From: Pyricularia pennisetigena
Lineage: Eukaryota > Ascomycota > Sordariomycetes > Magnaporthales > Pyriculariaceae
Reading direction: 5' to 3'
NCBI RefSeq assembly: GCF_004337985.1
Contig: NC_043742.1
Location: forward strand, 5,135,259 to 5,199,258
DNA length: 64,000 nucleotides
Below are positions 9,661 through 23,768 of the stretch, piece after piece (the first letter of the stretch is position 1; every line of letters begins with the position of its first letter). Position numbers and translations under genes: made by a program. The notes below the pieces were generated by a model. It was given only the letters and a program-made list of their open reading frames with translations. It searched no databases and had not been told where the DNA came from.

Positions 9661-12400
9661 TGGATCCGTTTCGACTGGTAGGAAGCGGCTGTGAGTCTGA
9701 AAAAAAAGGGGAGGGGTGGCCGGCAAGAAAGAAGGAATGGTGTATAAGTATTGTATGACCAGTAGAAAGACAGGAAGAGAAGCGAATAAAACAAAGCCTC
9801 TTTGCTGAACGGATTTGGCTGTGCCGTTGGTGAAAGAGGGGCCCCTGTCAAGCAGGCTTGTATGAACGTATGGTGTGTATCTTTGTGGTCTCCTTCACCG
9901 GAAGATGGGATGGACGGATGACCTCAAGTGCGTGCTGGCCAGAGCGTGTCGAAGGGAAGAGGAAAGGATGGGATGAGATGCCTCTGAAGTTTATGTCTCG
10001 TCCCGTGTCTGCTTTCTAGCCTTTCGTCACTCGTGCACCGGCATCCGAGACTGACAATGGAAAGTTGCTATGGTGCGTCCGAGGACTGGCACTTTTCAAT
10101 GAGGGTGGTTTTTCACTCGCACGCAGATGCGGCAAGGCTGGTCTGCAACGACATGAGATGGGCAATGCAGTCAGTTTTAATTACCATGGATGCCCATCCA
10201 CATTTCTTTCAAAAATAAAATAATAAAATAAAAAATAAAAAGGGACAGACAAAAAAAAAAACCGAGGGAAAACGAGTCCGTGTGTACCATAACCCGGGGC
10301 CCTGTCTCGGGTGGCACCCATGGAGCCAGGCACGCAGTAGAAGGTGAAGAATCAATAACGTCGTAGTGTGCTAGAGACAGAAAGGACAAGGGTGGCTCCA
10401 GCTTGCATGCAACGGGGGGGTCGGCGTATGTGTTTGCTTGCTGGGGGAGTGGGTAACAGAAAGGAAGGTTCTCCCAGCTGACGGGAGTACCGTATAACCT
10501 TTTCACTTGACTGACAGAACTCGACCCGTGGGAACTCATGCAGAGTGCAGCAAAAAAGCTGGGTCTGGGTCGCTCTGGCACGAACCCCACCAAAAGAGCC
10601 CACCGAACCTTCCCAGTAAGCCAGGTACATGAATGAGGGAAACGAGTATGTACTGTAGCAACGAAACAGTGTGTGTCGAAGTGGATGGTCATGTACCATA
10701 GTAGAGTTGTATTTGAACGTCTTGTCACGCACGGCGTATCGACCTTCGGAAGAGACGAGATTGCGTTGTAGGAGCCTCTAACTTCTCCTGAAGGGGTATC
10801 TACAATTCTGCATATCTGGAATCAATCCCGAAGGCGAGGTACGCGGCTGACACTTGAGGTGCCGTAGTAGGAATGGCAAACGTCGACGTCACGAGTAAGT
10901 CTGGATCTGGGTGGGCCAGTAATGACAAAGGAAGAGGCTAGCCATGGCAAGACCTATGGTCTCTGCTGTCTCGGAAACATTAGCACAGTGAGAAGAATAT
11001 GGTTGGCCGAACCATAGTGCGAAAGCTCGACATGTAGAAACATTCCGTCAACGGTCTAGTCCAGGTAAGCTTGCAAGGGGGGGGAGAAGGGGAGGGCTCG
11101 ACCTAAAAAAATAATAATAAGGGAAATAAAATAAGAAAAAGAAAATTGACGAAAAGAGAGAGAAAAGACAAGAGCGTGCTGAAACCCGCTTACCCCCTGA
11201 CCCCTGTAGCTATCCCAGAAACAACCCTTCACAGTGCAACGTTGGAGCTGCCACCCCAGCGGACAGGGGATGTTTTAGCCATGGGTTTGCAAATGCCCCG
11301 CCGTGACAGGGGCTGAAGGAGGGGACCCCTCCACGAGTCTTGCGCGGGCCGGGTGTCCATGTCAATAGCAGAAACTCGGTTATGGCCTATAGGCATCCGC
11401 CCCTGTCCGTTAAAGTCCTGCCAGTTCAATCGGCACCACTCGGACAGAATCCGCACGTTTTTCTTCTTCTCTTCTTGTCTGTTGCTGCTCACTATTAGCG
11501 CATTTCCTGGTTAGCCTAGTGACGACGTAGGTGCATTAGCTCCGTCTTGCCAAGCGGAGGGGAGCTTTCAGTAGAGGTTTTGTTTAGGTCGAATTGCGCG
11601 CACTTCAGTTCGATGGAGCAAGCCCTGGTGCGGAAGAGAAAATCGAAGACTTTGTTGGGAATTGAACAGATGAAGTGATAGAATGGATTTAGTCGGATGA
11701 CTGACTGGTGCGAGGATCAGCTCCCTTCGTTCGCCTCGTCATGACCAGCTATGAGTCCCATCAAATCCAGCTGTATGATCGGCCAACTGATAGCTTAACC
11801 GTCATTGCGGCGACGGGGCGGGAGAACCGGCGAATCCGTTCCAAATCTGCGGCGAGCCCAACGCCGACAAAGACGCTCAGGAGAAAACACGGCACTAACC
11901 CCCTTCTGTAGTATTCATGAGCGAAAAATTCTTCATTCGTGGCGTTGCAGAAGTCAACGTTCATTCGGTGGCTCGGCCGAGCCACATGAGCACTTAGTAC
12001 ATTATCCCAAAACGTTCAGGGCTACTTGTTTCTGGGTTACAAAAGTCAACCAAGCCGCACTGTCGCGATTTGAATCTGCAACAAACCAATATATCTTGAA
12101 CGTTATCTACGCAGGCTGCTTCGAGATCGATCGTGGTGGTGTCGAGGAGGCCCAGACAGGAAGGTAGGTGGCATGGGCTTGGCCAAACTCAGGGAGATGG
12201 AACCCCCTTCTCACTGCAGCAAGGGCGCCACTAATTTTTTTTGGGTTGCAGATGAGATGGCAAAGTTGTTTGGGCTCCAATATCTTTCTATCTGTTTCTC
12301 ATTGGACTCGTCAGTCTGCACATGACCCGAACCACACAAACTCAATGCGAAGATGCATTATCATAACGGGGGAAGGGGGAGGGAATAAACAAATCGGAAA
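9661..12400. other. Gene desert, part 1 (upstream of the Uds1 gene)
   Basis: No coding frame I can support. The segment next to 9661 is the promoter and 5'UTR side of the minus-strand Uds1 gene; a T8-CAG (minus strand, ending near 9703) suggests a leader intron. It contains an A/T-rich AATAAAA-type repeat at about 10210-10260 and another at 11105-11145. Open frames up to 183 codons (such as 10177-10728, minus) have no family resemblance, low codon bias and homopolymer-derived residues. Confidence 0.5.
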
Positions 12401-15400
12401 TGCGGCGAATATCAAACAGGATTTCCCGTGTTTCTCCTTGAATAGAAGCTTTTTGTTTCGAGGGTAGATAGAAACAAAAACAAAAATCCCAGAATAAAAA
12501 GTACAGTATACAGCAAATAGTATATCAACATACCTAGGCAATAATGGGTCGCGTGCATAAAGCAAGCTGCACGCATTTTCTCTGCCATGTTTACCTTGGT
12601 GCGGGGAAGACACAGATACATGCATATCTTTAGGTCCAAACTCAAAGCCAACTAACCCCTTGCGGCCCATCCGAAAACTGACACGATCAAAGTACTTGCA
12701 TTGCCGCCTGCTACAGCAGATTGATGCAGGTACTGTACCAAGAGGTAGACCAGAATCGACAAGGGGAAGGGGAAAATTTGACCAAGCCACCATCGAGTTG
12801 AAAAATATAGCCACTCGATCCCTCTTTTCCTCAATCCGAGACGGCCTGATTGTGTCAATGCACTCACAGCGCATGCTACTCTGCTGCTGCTGCTGGTTAA
12901 CCGCAGAGAAAAAAGAAACAACGAAGATAAGAAAAAAAAATAATAGAAAAAAATAAAAAATAAAAAAAAATAAAAAGTTGACACACACCTTGCGATCAAG
13001 GAAATGGGCAGTCTGTGAACCTGTCATCTACTAGGTACCCTATTTACTGTATTCTGGACTATGCTAGCTCAAGTAGCCATGACCGACCGAGGTTTTCCAT
13101 TGGTACTTTCGGCTAGCTTGTCTGGTCAGCCTCAGCTCCGCGACTAAAAAAAGCAACACAGGGTGAGGTTTAGCTCCAGCTTCAAGTTGGCCTTGTCACC
13201 TTTTTTTTTCTTCCTTGACTTTGTACAACTATGATGTCCTTGCGCACGTGTACCATTGGCAGGAATTGGACCGCCAGGCAGTACTACTGCCAAAATTCTA
13301 GTTCTACCAACAGAAAGTAACGCCATCCCCAGGATGATGCCAGCACAGACCGCCAAGACCCAGCTGAACTAACGAGCTAGGTGTACCTGTAAGGTGCGGC
13401 AGCTTGGACAGGTAGACAGATGCTTCAGCCTGATAGACAGCAGAAACAATCGAGTTGACAAAGGGTTGACAACCCAATCGGCAGCCTAGCGTTAGCTCAT
13501 CGCAAGCATTTTCCCAAACTGTATTAGCAACAAGGAGAGAAGAAGGGTTTCCTATATTTCAGGTAGCCTACAACCCAGTTAATTGATACTTGGCAGTAGG
13601 ATGCATGAGATGGTGGAGTAATTTGTCTCTGTTCTTGTGCTGTTAAAGCTAACCACTACTCTATAGACACTTTGCGCGCATATCACACAAAAATCAAACA
13701 AAATACAGCGAGAGGGGACCGGTCTGGAAGCTCCGAGAACATCGCATTGTCATGTTCGGATAACCACGAGTGATTGACTCTACGGATGGGTTCATCGCTG
13801 CTTTTTGTCTGTGTGAATGCCACGGTCAAGTTTTATTTTTAATACGCTTCCACATCAGGCCTTTGGGACTTTGCGGGATGCCGCCTCTGACTCGAGACGC
13901 AAGAGCTTTTGCGGCATGTGTGCCGCACATTCGACATGAAGGGCCATGAGGCGCGTTATTTCAGAAGAAAAAAAAACTGGGGTCTGAGCGTATACGTATA
14001 GTGTGTGGACTCTGTATTTCCACTGGAAAAGTGCTCGAGACCAAAACAAACAAAGAGAAATGAGACTGACAGAGACAGAAATAGAAATAAATGAAAATAC
14101 GAATGCAACAACAACATGACAGGAACAAAGCTATCACAATGTACAACGTACAATGTCCGGCACTCGTGTTGTTTGCATCATCTTCAGCTGTGTGGGGAAA
14201 TTGACGATCATGTCGCAGGTACCAACCACATCAAGGACAGAGAGACCCGCGCGAGCTGGTTGGATAGGGTATTTCGATTCATACTGCAAAGTTACAGCTG
14301 AAGGGAAGTCAGGGTCCAACCCAGCAGCTCACCTGTCATGAGCGCTGATGGAGTAATTCCAATACTATTGAAAACCTTGGTCTTTCAAGAATTACAGTGT
14401 GGGGCCCTATTGATCAATGTGATCTACCGCCACCGCTGCCGTTTTGTCCGGCCTCAATGCGTTGTGGCATCGTTGGCGGTCCTTAGCTCCACGGTATTGT
14501 AAATCCATAATCTACGATACAGTACAGTACTGTATGTAGCGGGTTTTCTCGGGACGGCAGGGGTCGTAAATAGGAAGAGGAGTGCTCATCGAAAACTTTG
14601 GGTGTGCATGAACTCTGCATGAACTTACAGAACTCTGACCTTAGCGAGGGACGATTGCTACCCCCCGGCCGTGAACTTGCCCCAATTCCGACTTTGGAGG
14701 TTTTTGTTCCTTTTGGGACTTGCCTCGCAGGAATGATCGCACCCAGGATGTAAGTCAGTCATCGCCTCTTGCCGACGTCAACGTGGCAAAGATTCATGCG
14801 ATTTCCCACAATACGGAGAAGAAGAAAAAAAACGACTGGGGAAATCCCCATGGAATAGCCGGGAGGGTTTAAACCAACAGAGAACACAAGAGGACGTAAT
14901 TTTAACATCGTAAGTCAATTTATCCCTCCTGTCTCAGGTGAGGGTGACATGAGAGAACGGCAATACCTATCTCATTCCCTGCCGTTTCCCTCCCATTATT
15001 ATTCATGTTAATTCTTTATTCCTTATTTGCAGGGAGAGACCGTTGAAGATCTCCTTGGCCGGCCCCAATCATCAAAGGGGTTAGCTTTCTTACCTTCTTG
15101 GCTACTGCTGACTTGCGTTTGTGGCGCGGCAGTCACGGGAGGGTTCAACCGGTGAAGAGTTGAGATGACGGATTTATCCGGCTCAAGAACTTATAATTAG
15201 GCATCTTTTTTTTTTTTTTTTTTTTTGTATCTTGTTCTACTCGGCAAGTTCTTGAAATCCCTGCCTACCTGCAGGAACGGGAGGTGTGGCTAGGTACTGA
15301 AAGGGTCTCAGGCAAAGTCCAAAAACAGTACCCTGATGCAAGCTGCCATGCCATGTCCTTAATACCTTTACTTTGTATAATTGCTCATCGGACAGTTACT

Positions 15401-15900
15401 CGGGTACGGGCATTTTTTGGCATTGATGAACGGAAGAATACAGACGCATGAGCCCTTTTTCCCCGCCGCACTGTATGTGATGCGTGTCTAAAATGCCGCT
15501 CCTTTCTTGTCAATTTCTCTTCCTCCAAAAGGACTGAATACCAGCTTTTGGATGGTACCGAAGAGCGCAAACGAAATATTTAATCGCGGTCATTTATTCG
15601 GAGATTGTTGGTCAAGCAGCAAGTCAAACTAGCCTCCAGGTTAGACATTCGGAAGACGATTACTTTGTGAATTATTGGTGACAGCTGGCCTAGTCCGTAG
15701 GAAGACTTTTTTTTTCCTTTTTCTTCTCCTTGGAATTCCGGCTCACTGTAGCCCACTCGCCCCCGCTGGCTTCCCACGCGCACGGATACACGACACCTTG
15801 GCGAGCGGGGGATCAACAACGGCACACACTGTTCTGGACCTCTTCCAGCCACAAGGTCTACATGCAGTACAGTAAGTACAGAAGTACAGTCTACGCGCGG
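12401..15900. other. Gene desert, part 2
   Basis: No supported gene. Features seen: A-rich AAATA-type tracts near 12930-12975, a CTAGGTACC motif near 13032, a 21-T run at 15206-15226, and several short A/T runs. The minus-strand frame 12311-13027 (238 codons) is driven by the A-rich tract read as poly-Phe and Tyr, so it is not credible as a protein. Confidence 0.5.
15206..15226. repeat. T21 homopolymer tract
   Basis: An uninterrupted run of 21 T inside the gene-free block. Confidence 0.9.
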
Positions 15901-18900
15901 TAGAAGACAAAGAACAAAAAATAACCCATATGTTCGTGGCTGCTCCGTTTCTCGGCAAGCCCCCTTTCTTGCCCTTGTTAGAGACTGCCTGTATGGTCGA
16001 AAAAAGCTGATGAGAAACACTTGAATTTGCGAGCGCACTGACCTCCCTCACCGGCGTTGTGAACATATTCGGACTAGTCCAGAGTGACCGCATCGAAGCG
16101 GGTGGGACACACACACACACCATCCATCTCTTGAACCAGAAACCACTTCGGAGGAATTTGGGGAGAAAAAAAGATGAGAACGGAAACAACCACCCCAATG
16201 TTCCCAGGGACGCCACACGAAACTTCAAACAAGCTTAACCAGCCTCAGTCATCCTATGGCGGCCTTTCGGTTATTGGTATACCTGCAGATTGAAATTTTC
16301 ATCACCCATTTCTGTGAGGCTTGGTAGTCGCAGTATTACTACGATGGGCAGGTACGAAAAGAACCCCACAGCAAGCTTCCGGGATCCGGCCTCCCTGGTT
16401 AGGCCCGGGGGTTTCCAGGAACACCGTAACAGTCGGGTAACTGTCAAATAAAATTTCCAGGCATTCCGCATTCCCACAAAAACAGTATGAGGCTAATGCA
16501 ACGGACCAGGTCGTTGCGCTAATTATTTACACCAAGGGGGTGTTGATGATAATAAAGGACGATCACGGTTAGAGGCTGTTTATTCTTTCTCCTCTTTTCT
16601 TCGAGCTTAACTTTGGAAGTTTTGACAATCCTCTTTTTTTTACTGTCCATCACTGCCAATTTCATCCACCTCCGGTCCGTGCAAGGCTGGGAGCAGAAAT
16701 AACAAGCCGAACAAGAATGTCGGTCTCCCGCTGCCGCTTCGCCCCGCTGCCCGAAGCGATTGACTCCTCTGTTATCTCTGTCAAGGTAGGCTAGCAGGCA
16801 TGGCTTGGCTAGGATCATCATTCCGAATTTGCGGTATTGTGCCAGATGTCATGTTCGCAGTTGAGGGTCCTTACTACCATTTTACCAACAGACCGTCTTG
16901 ACAGGTCGGTTGATCGACGTCCTCGACCCCTTAGAATTTACGCATACCGCTTTTTTTTTTTTCTTCCTTTTTCAACCGAGGGCTTGGCGCAATGTCAAGA
17001 GGTTTTGATGATCACCAAGTCCAAGTGCCGGACCAGCCGGGTTTCCGACATTGTCTTATCTAATCATCGTGGCATATGGTTTCGTAGAGCGAAGCGCATA
17101 TGACTGAATAATAATACCTGGCTGATATTGCTGATATTGCTGATGTCGCTGAAGTTGCCACTAGATGAAATTAGACCGTTGAAACCGTTCAGCCCGAGCC
17201 GTGCCGTTTCCCCGCAATCCCAAACTTGTGTCGGAATAGCCGTTAGACTTGTCTCGGCTAGTCCAGTAGCAGTCTGTATAGTGAGTGGCTGGGAGCACTC
17301 TGGTCTATACCGCCAGTAAGTAGCTAAGTCCAGGCCTATGACACTCAACTGGGGCGCGTGCAGCTTGGGCAACGGCTCGATGGGCTGGGTTGTACCGCAC
17401 CTGTATGTCACCCAGAAAACCGAGACTTCGACCAGTTCCCAAGACCCTTCTTTTTTCGATAGACAAGATGCGACTGGTTCGGAGTGTTGAGGCTGTGTGC
17501 ATTGGCAATGTGTTCCTTCTTTTTCATTTTTTTTTTTTTCAATAGATATTTCGAGCACGGACTACCACGGTTGCAATCACGTTGTGATCTACCAGCATTT
17601 AATGTGCATAAATGGCAACCAAGAAAAGGAGAAAAAAAAACGTAGAGAGAGATAGAGATAGAGAGCGGCATATGCGGTGTGACAATGGCCCGCAAAATGG
17701 AAACTGGGATTGCAGTGGGCAGTACCACTATATATGTATGTAGTAAGACATTACTTGCCTATAGGTGGCAGCAAAGTGATTATCACCGGATCTCAACCAA
17801 GGAGCAGGACTCATGCAAGAAAGCCTGTTGGGAGGTCCTCCCGCAGAACCCAATTTACCACGGTAGCCATTGCGACATGAAGGCTTCAATTTTGGGTTCG
17901 GAAGCTCGCAAAGTGACGCGATATTTCCCGCGTGCCCACTTACTGTAGTACTACGGTATACTTTCTATAATGCCAATAATCTTGGCCCCAGTGGCACTGT
18001 GACAGTAGCAGCTCCTCGAGCTGCAATTTTCCTGCGGGAGACTTGAGAGCAGCGACAAGAGCTGGGACTGAAATAAGTGGCCTTTTTTTACCTTTTCCCC
18101 TCTTTGTGATAAATAATGTATACTCCTCCCTAATGATGGTGGTGCAGCATGACTATCCTATCTTATCCTCTGGTCTGCGCGTTGCTGATAAAAAATAACA
18201 AATAGAACACAAAAAAAAAGTCATAGCGCAAATTAAAGAAAATCAAATAAAAATCTAAAAGAGTGTGGCACTCGCAAAGTTTCCATCAATGAGATAATTA
18301 ATTGCTTGGACAAAGGCATTACAGATAACAAGGTTTAATTTTTTGTCCTGGTTTTCTTTCCTTCACCGAGGGTTCACCTGTCGTCTCCTTTTTTATACCT
18401 TTGCCCTTTCTTGGACACTCTTCGCGATTGATCTTTCTCACACCGACGACATGCTTGTGCGTTTGTAGTAAGCTTCCTATGAACTACAGACCGTTTTGGA
18501 CACTTTTCCCACACACACCACACCAAGCAAAAATCCGTCACCCCAACCAGCTGACCGTACCGTATTACTCGCCAGAAACCCTCCCCCTTGTTCCCAGCAA
18601 GAACACCAGCCAGCCACGATCTCCCCGATCCATCCTCAGGGGTCCGAGCCTTAATACATTCGCCATTATTGACATGGGGTAATGAGGGGCCAAGGCCCCA
18701 GTTTGTCAGGCCTTGGAAGCACACGCCGGCTGCATGGCAGGGTGGTGCCAAGGGCCTCAATTTCAACCCCCCTTGTCGTCATCCTGCGGAAATGGGGGGA
18801 GAGACGGGGTGTACCCCTGGGCTATCCGTCTTGCTTGCTGGAAGAAAAAAAAATAGAACCCACAAAGGGTTCCACTGCCACGCTATAGTGGGAATCCGGA

Positions 18901-19260
18901 CTAGGGATCCGGAGCGGACCTGGCTTCCCTGCCTTGCCTAGGTTCCATGTCACTGTTCCTGGTCCCTGCCCAGATCCCTGTCCCAGTTTTTGTACTGGTT
19001 CGAAACGGAGCTTTTTTTTTCGTGTGTTCTTTGCTCCATCTTCCATCTCCATCTCCATCCTCCCTGTCGTCGATGTCGTTATTGCGATTAAATTGCGATT
19101 GTCATCTTCGTTTACAAAACTCGCCTCAGGTGTTTGTAGATAGTCCCTTCGCTTAGATCAATTTAACGGGATCTTCTGATAGTCTCGTCGCTACGATGAG
19201 GTTAACTAGTAATGAGATAGACATACGAGCGACACTAGGAGCACAGGACATTTTTCGAGC
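15901..19260. other. Gene desert, part 3
   Basis: No supported gene. Around 17117-17150 a short imperfect repeat of the unit CTGATATTG occurs three times. A purine repeat (GAGATA-like) lies near 17645-17665. The stretch 18950-19080 is C/T-rich with TCCATC repeats and looks like a leader or promoter, but no start codon after it opens a convincing frame. Overlapping frames at 18374-18941 on both strands have no recognisable content. Confidence 0.45.
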
Positions 19261-19507
19261 TTTTTTTTTTTTTTTTTTTTTTTTTTTNNNNNNNNNNNNN
19301 NNNNNNNNNNNNNNNNNNNNNNNNNNNNNNNNNNNNNNNNNNNNNNNNNNNNNNNNNNNNNNNNNNNNNNNNNNNNNNNNNNNNNNNNNNNNNNNNNNNN
19401 NNNNNNNNNNNNNNNNNNNNNNNNNNNNNNNNNNNNNNNNNNNNNNNNNNNNNNNNNNNNNNNNNNNNNNNNNNNNNNNNNNNNNNNNNNNNNNNNNNNN
19501 NNNNNNG

Positions 19508-19537
<30 letters not shown>
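19261..19537. other. Assembly gap (219 N) bracketed by T27 and A30
   Basis: A run of 27 T (19261-19287) leads into N at 19288-19506; one G and a run of 30 A (19508-19537) follow. The two homopolymers are inverted relative to each other. Either an inverted repeat or unassembled low-complexity DNA lies in the gap. Open frames called across it are artefacts of the N run. Confidence 0.95.
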
Positions 19538-19539
<2 letters not shown>

Positions 19540-21371
19540 GAAGGACGGGAGTCTAAGCGTATGAGGGGAGCGAGCCGCTACTGTGATATTGCCTACGCAA
19601 GGTATTCTCATTTTATTCAGGTGGTCATTTAAGGCAAGGTAAACCCAGCTTGATGTGATAGTCCAGTGCTATTCCTATACTTGATGCTGTATAGGATTTA
19701 ATATAGGTGCGGGGTCGAAACAACGTTTCAGCATGCCAGATTTGGTTCGGTCCAACCCTATTGAGCCTGAGCCAATCGGCGTGCAGCGCTTCAAGCGAAC
19801 CACTGTACACCTACAGACCTACATTAGAACAACAGTAGATATTGTTATAGTGAAGGGGGCTGCTTGACAGTGTGATGGAAATCAGTATGCTTGTGAACAG
19901 TTCATGTATTCGTCTTTCGTATACCTTTAAAATTACGAGCTACCAACTGACGTGATTATGCTCCAAGCGAGATGTGAAAACTGGATAATTATTAATCATC
20001 CCAGTTCAAGGGCACTTTGGCGATCGGTTGTTTGGGCACCTTGGACGGGTCAGAGCTTTGAGCAGGCAGGCAAGCATCGGTTAGCCGGACGCGAATGCCA
20101 AGCTCCAGCAAATACCGCTAACTCAACTAAGCTCTTTTGCTCGAACTACCCAGGTACAGAATGGTCAGTCAGTATAGCATACGCCGCCTTATAACCCTGC
20201 TACGTGCAACGACGGTTTGTTATCCTATCCGCACAATCAAATCAAATCAATTCAGAGTTGAAGCCCACAAGGTCTCAACTCCCGCCCACTATGGATGCTT
20301 CGCTGGGGTTCAATATTTGGGATGGACGGGATCGCACGCACCCATAATCAGACGACAAGACTGGGGATGCTTTTTGTTCTCGAAGGGCAATCCCAGTCTC
20401 GTTTGACGTTCGCTTCCAACTTTTATTTGTTATTATCACCACCATGTAGGGACTACCGGTTTTGTCTCCTGAGACTTGGGAGGCTCAATCCCACTGTGCA
20501 ATGGCCAACCGGCCCCCAATTTCCTTTTTGTCAGTATGGCTCTTTTCGCTTCATCGTCGCTTCGTGGTCGCTTCATCGGCGCTACATTGTCGCTTGACCT
20601 TCCATCGCCCTAAATTGTCCTCGAAAGAACTTCTGGAAATCAGTTTTACGATCTCCTAGAAATCAATATTTCGTAAATCTCAGATTATCCTCCGCAGCCG
20701 AGATGGAAAAGTTGATTTGCGAAGCAGCTGGGGGTGGAATACCGAGTTGTTTCCGCTGCTCCAATTCAATGCCTCTCCCCTCAGAGACTGACTCGACGTT
20801 ATTTTTCTTCTCGACGAATTATTTTCCCAAGCTTCCCAGCACGGGCCCTCTTTTGACGCGTTCAACAACAAGCAAAAGTAAACATCTTGTTTCGTCGCGT
20901 ACATCTCTACCACCAGGCCCTCTTTTTCTGAGTCTGGCGTTCTCCCTACTCATATACATAACACCAAAGCGCAGCACCACCAAGACAAAAAAAAGTAAAC
21001 AAAGTAAACAACAAGGAAGACGACTCGTAATGAGGATAAAAAAGAAACCAGGGTTCTCTCTTTTGTAACCATCTCGAAGGGGTCTGGATTCGGCTATCCC
21101 ACTCTGCCACAAAACGTTCCCGACCCGCGCGGGTGAGAACGACTTCTGCGTCGAAACTTTCCAAGTAAAACCCCGCGTGTGCAAACCTCCGGCAGAGGCA
21201 ACACACGTGGTCTGCCGGTGCATCCGCCGTATCATCTGCAGTAGTACTCTTTCCTGTCACTTCACTTCACGCAACAGATTGATATGGGGCTTCTCATGTC
21301 CCATTCCCCCACATAATTCTTGTTGGGCTCCAGCGACGTGCGTCTGTTTGATGTCCCTCTCTTGTGTCTTG

Positions 21372-21388
21372 CTCTCTCTCTCTCTCTC
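21372..21388. repeat. (CT)n microsatellite
   Basis: About eight CT units in the gene-free block, continuing into a short pyrimidine run. Confidence 0.75.
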
Positions 21389-23737
21389 CCTTTCTCTATC
21401 ATCGGTACTCGATGATTTGAAGCTGACTGTGGGGCGGAGGGGGAGGGGGTTGCTGCTGGTTGAATCCCAAAACCATCAGGTGCTTGCTTGCTTGTTTCCT
21501 GCATGATTATAATAGAAGTGATCGTCATTGCTTGGCTCAGCCTTGGACTTATGAGGTATCCTGCATGAGTTTGCATATCAAAATACCATGACTCGACGAG
21601 CATACTGCCTATTCCGTCACCAGCTGCTTCCAGGTAACGGGTCTCGCGCAGAAAAGTGTCTCAATAGTCTCCTCATAGTACGCCCGAGTAAAGATGTTGT
21701 ATTGGGATGCCTGCCGGGTCTCCCGGTGTTGAGACATTTCCTGACCCTTAACATGGGGTGGATTTTCCTGCCCGCTCTCGAGCAGCGAGCAGAGCGCGGG
21801 GACATGCCAGTGGTCTGCAGAGATGCGGCAATAAATTGCTCAAGGCCTTGGTTTCTTCAACGGCAATAAAAGGCCGGGTTTAAGCCATTCTTGTTCATTT
21901 GCATGCTTGATACTATGAGTTGTATAACCAGGTATAACCCCCGCCGGTATGGGAGGCCTTAACTGGACCGTGGATTCGAGGGTAACAGTGCGCCTTGGCT
22001 GCGCCTGGCCGCGCTTGGACTTGGGCTCGAACCCCGACCAACACTGTATGCGTTAATATGGCGGCATATGCACTCTACCTGATATGCACTCCCATGGGTA
22101 TATGTATGCATGCATGACTGGCTGCTGCTCTACCCGCCAAAATCGATGGACCACCGGTCTGGCTCCTGGAGCTGAACTAGGCCTACAAGGTCTAGGTCTA
22201 GTATCACTGATGGAGTTGAGGCCATATAGTACCACTTGATGGTGTTTTGTGGCCAAGTATGTACACATAGAACTACATGTGGAACCAAGGGTCTCGTTTG
22301 TGATAGTCGCCATCACAATGTGATGTTTGCAAGCTTCCATCCTGCAATGACTTGGCTTGGTCTTGAGGAATGAGTCGCACATCTATTGTTGAGAAGGAAC
22401 CGGATGTTTGCCCCCAACACTCCATTCGAATATAGCAAGTTGGAGGACACAATCTTGGCATAGAAGGAATCCTGAAGGGCGTGCGTTAGCCAGAAGGTTT
22501 AAGAGACATGTTGTAGTAGTTTCGGCGTTTATTTACGACATAACCCATTGACGCCCAGTCCGTCCTTAGGAAGCACTTCAACGTTTCTTCCCCTTTGCCA
22601 TTCCACATTGGATGACTTGCAGACCTGATACAGCAGCCAGGAAGAGGCCATGTGAGACTATGGTTTCCGGCATGGCGAAATTGAGGTATGTGGACTCGGC
22701 AAGAATATCCTAAACGCGAATAAAAACAAATCACAATATCGATACGAAATATGCCGACCATTTTCCAATGGCAGGGACCCAGCTATCACCTCAGCCCATC
22801 AAAACAAAGCCCGGGAACCTGTTAAGGGAAACGCTAGCCGCGATATGCAATACTTACCTGACCTCCTAGCGCTGCAGAGTGCCCTTGCCTCGGACGTAAG
22901 CCCGCGAAGAGATGAATATGAAACCGACCCAGAGAGGAAGAGGGTGTATGTTTTGCCCTCAACCTCTCTTTGCTTTGCTGGATTTTACCATTACGAGGTT
23001 GAACAGGCGAGATGCGTAGGGGATGTATTGGACTGAATACACTAGATCTGACTTTGTAAGCCATTACCGAGCATAAAAACTCAGGGATAGAGAGGGCACG
23101 GGAAGCATCCCGGGCAGTTTGGAGGTCTCAACTAGATAGACAAGTGCGGGGGGGAAAAAATATAGGAGGGGGTTGCCAATTGTTTGCTTCATTCGTCCGA
23201 TTATTGAGCCAACCACGTCGAGGACGCCATGGTGGTACAAAGATCTGTGTGGATGGCACTGGCAGGGAAGAAGCGGACGAAAACAAAAGCAAAGAAAACA
23301 AACAAACAAACATAATATCAGACGAAAACAAATGCAAGAACAGGAAAAGGACATGAGGAGCCCTGTCCGTGCTACAGGACAATTTTCGTCCCATGAATTA
23401 TGTGTCTGTCGTACACGTCGGCAGTCAAACTCCGGACGTTAAGAAAATGCTAACGCAAACGAGGAACTTCGTTTCGCAGCCACGGTTTCAGTGTGCGCAA
23501 GGGCATCCCGCCTCTCTCGAGTTTCTGGCCTCGACGGCTTCTGCCCTGGAAGTGTCAAATGCCTCTTTAGAGCATAGACGGGCCGGAAACGCTTCCCGTG
23601 CTGTATGACAGGTTGTTTATGTTGAGTTGAAACAAGGTAAAAACAAAAGGGAGCTTGCGAGCTGTAGTTTATGTCTATATTGTGGTGCACAAGGTAGCCT
23701 AGTAAAGCTGCCAGGTATCAGGGAGCTTAATAAAATG

Positions 23738-23767
<30 letters not shown>
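23738..23767. repeat. A30 homopolymer tract
   Basis: An uninterrupted run of 30 A in non-coding DNA. Confidence 0.9.

Positions 23768-23768
<1 letters not shown>

Noticed and set aside
10177..10732. 183-codon and 126-codon minus-strand frames
   Set aside because: No domain, composition like random translation, and they overlap A/T simple repeats.
12311..13027. 238-codon minus-strand frame rich in Phe and Tyr
   Set aside because: The hydrophobic runs come from an A/T-rich tract read as codons; there is no family resemblance and no coding bias.
18374..18941. Overlapping frames of 117-130 codons on both strands
   Set aside because: No recognisable content on either strand. A GIRTRD-like string suggested a tRNA-derived element, but no T-arm or cloverleaf is present.
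19153..19611. Frames read across the N run
   Set aside because: They exist only because N was translated as X; the flanks are homopolymers.
22015..22045. Sequence resembling a tRNA T-loop (GGGCTCGAACCCC)
   Set aside because: No matching acceptor, D or anticodon stems could be drawn around it.
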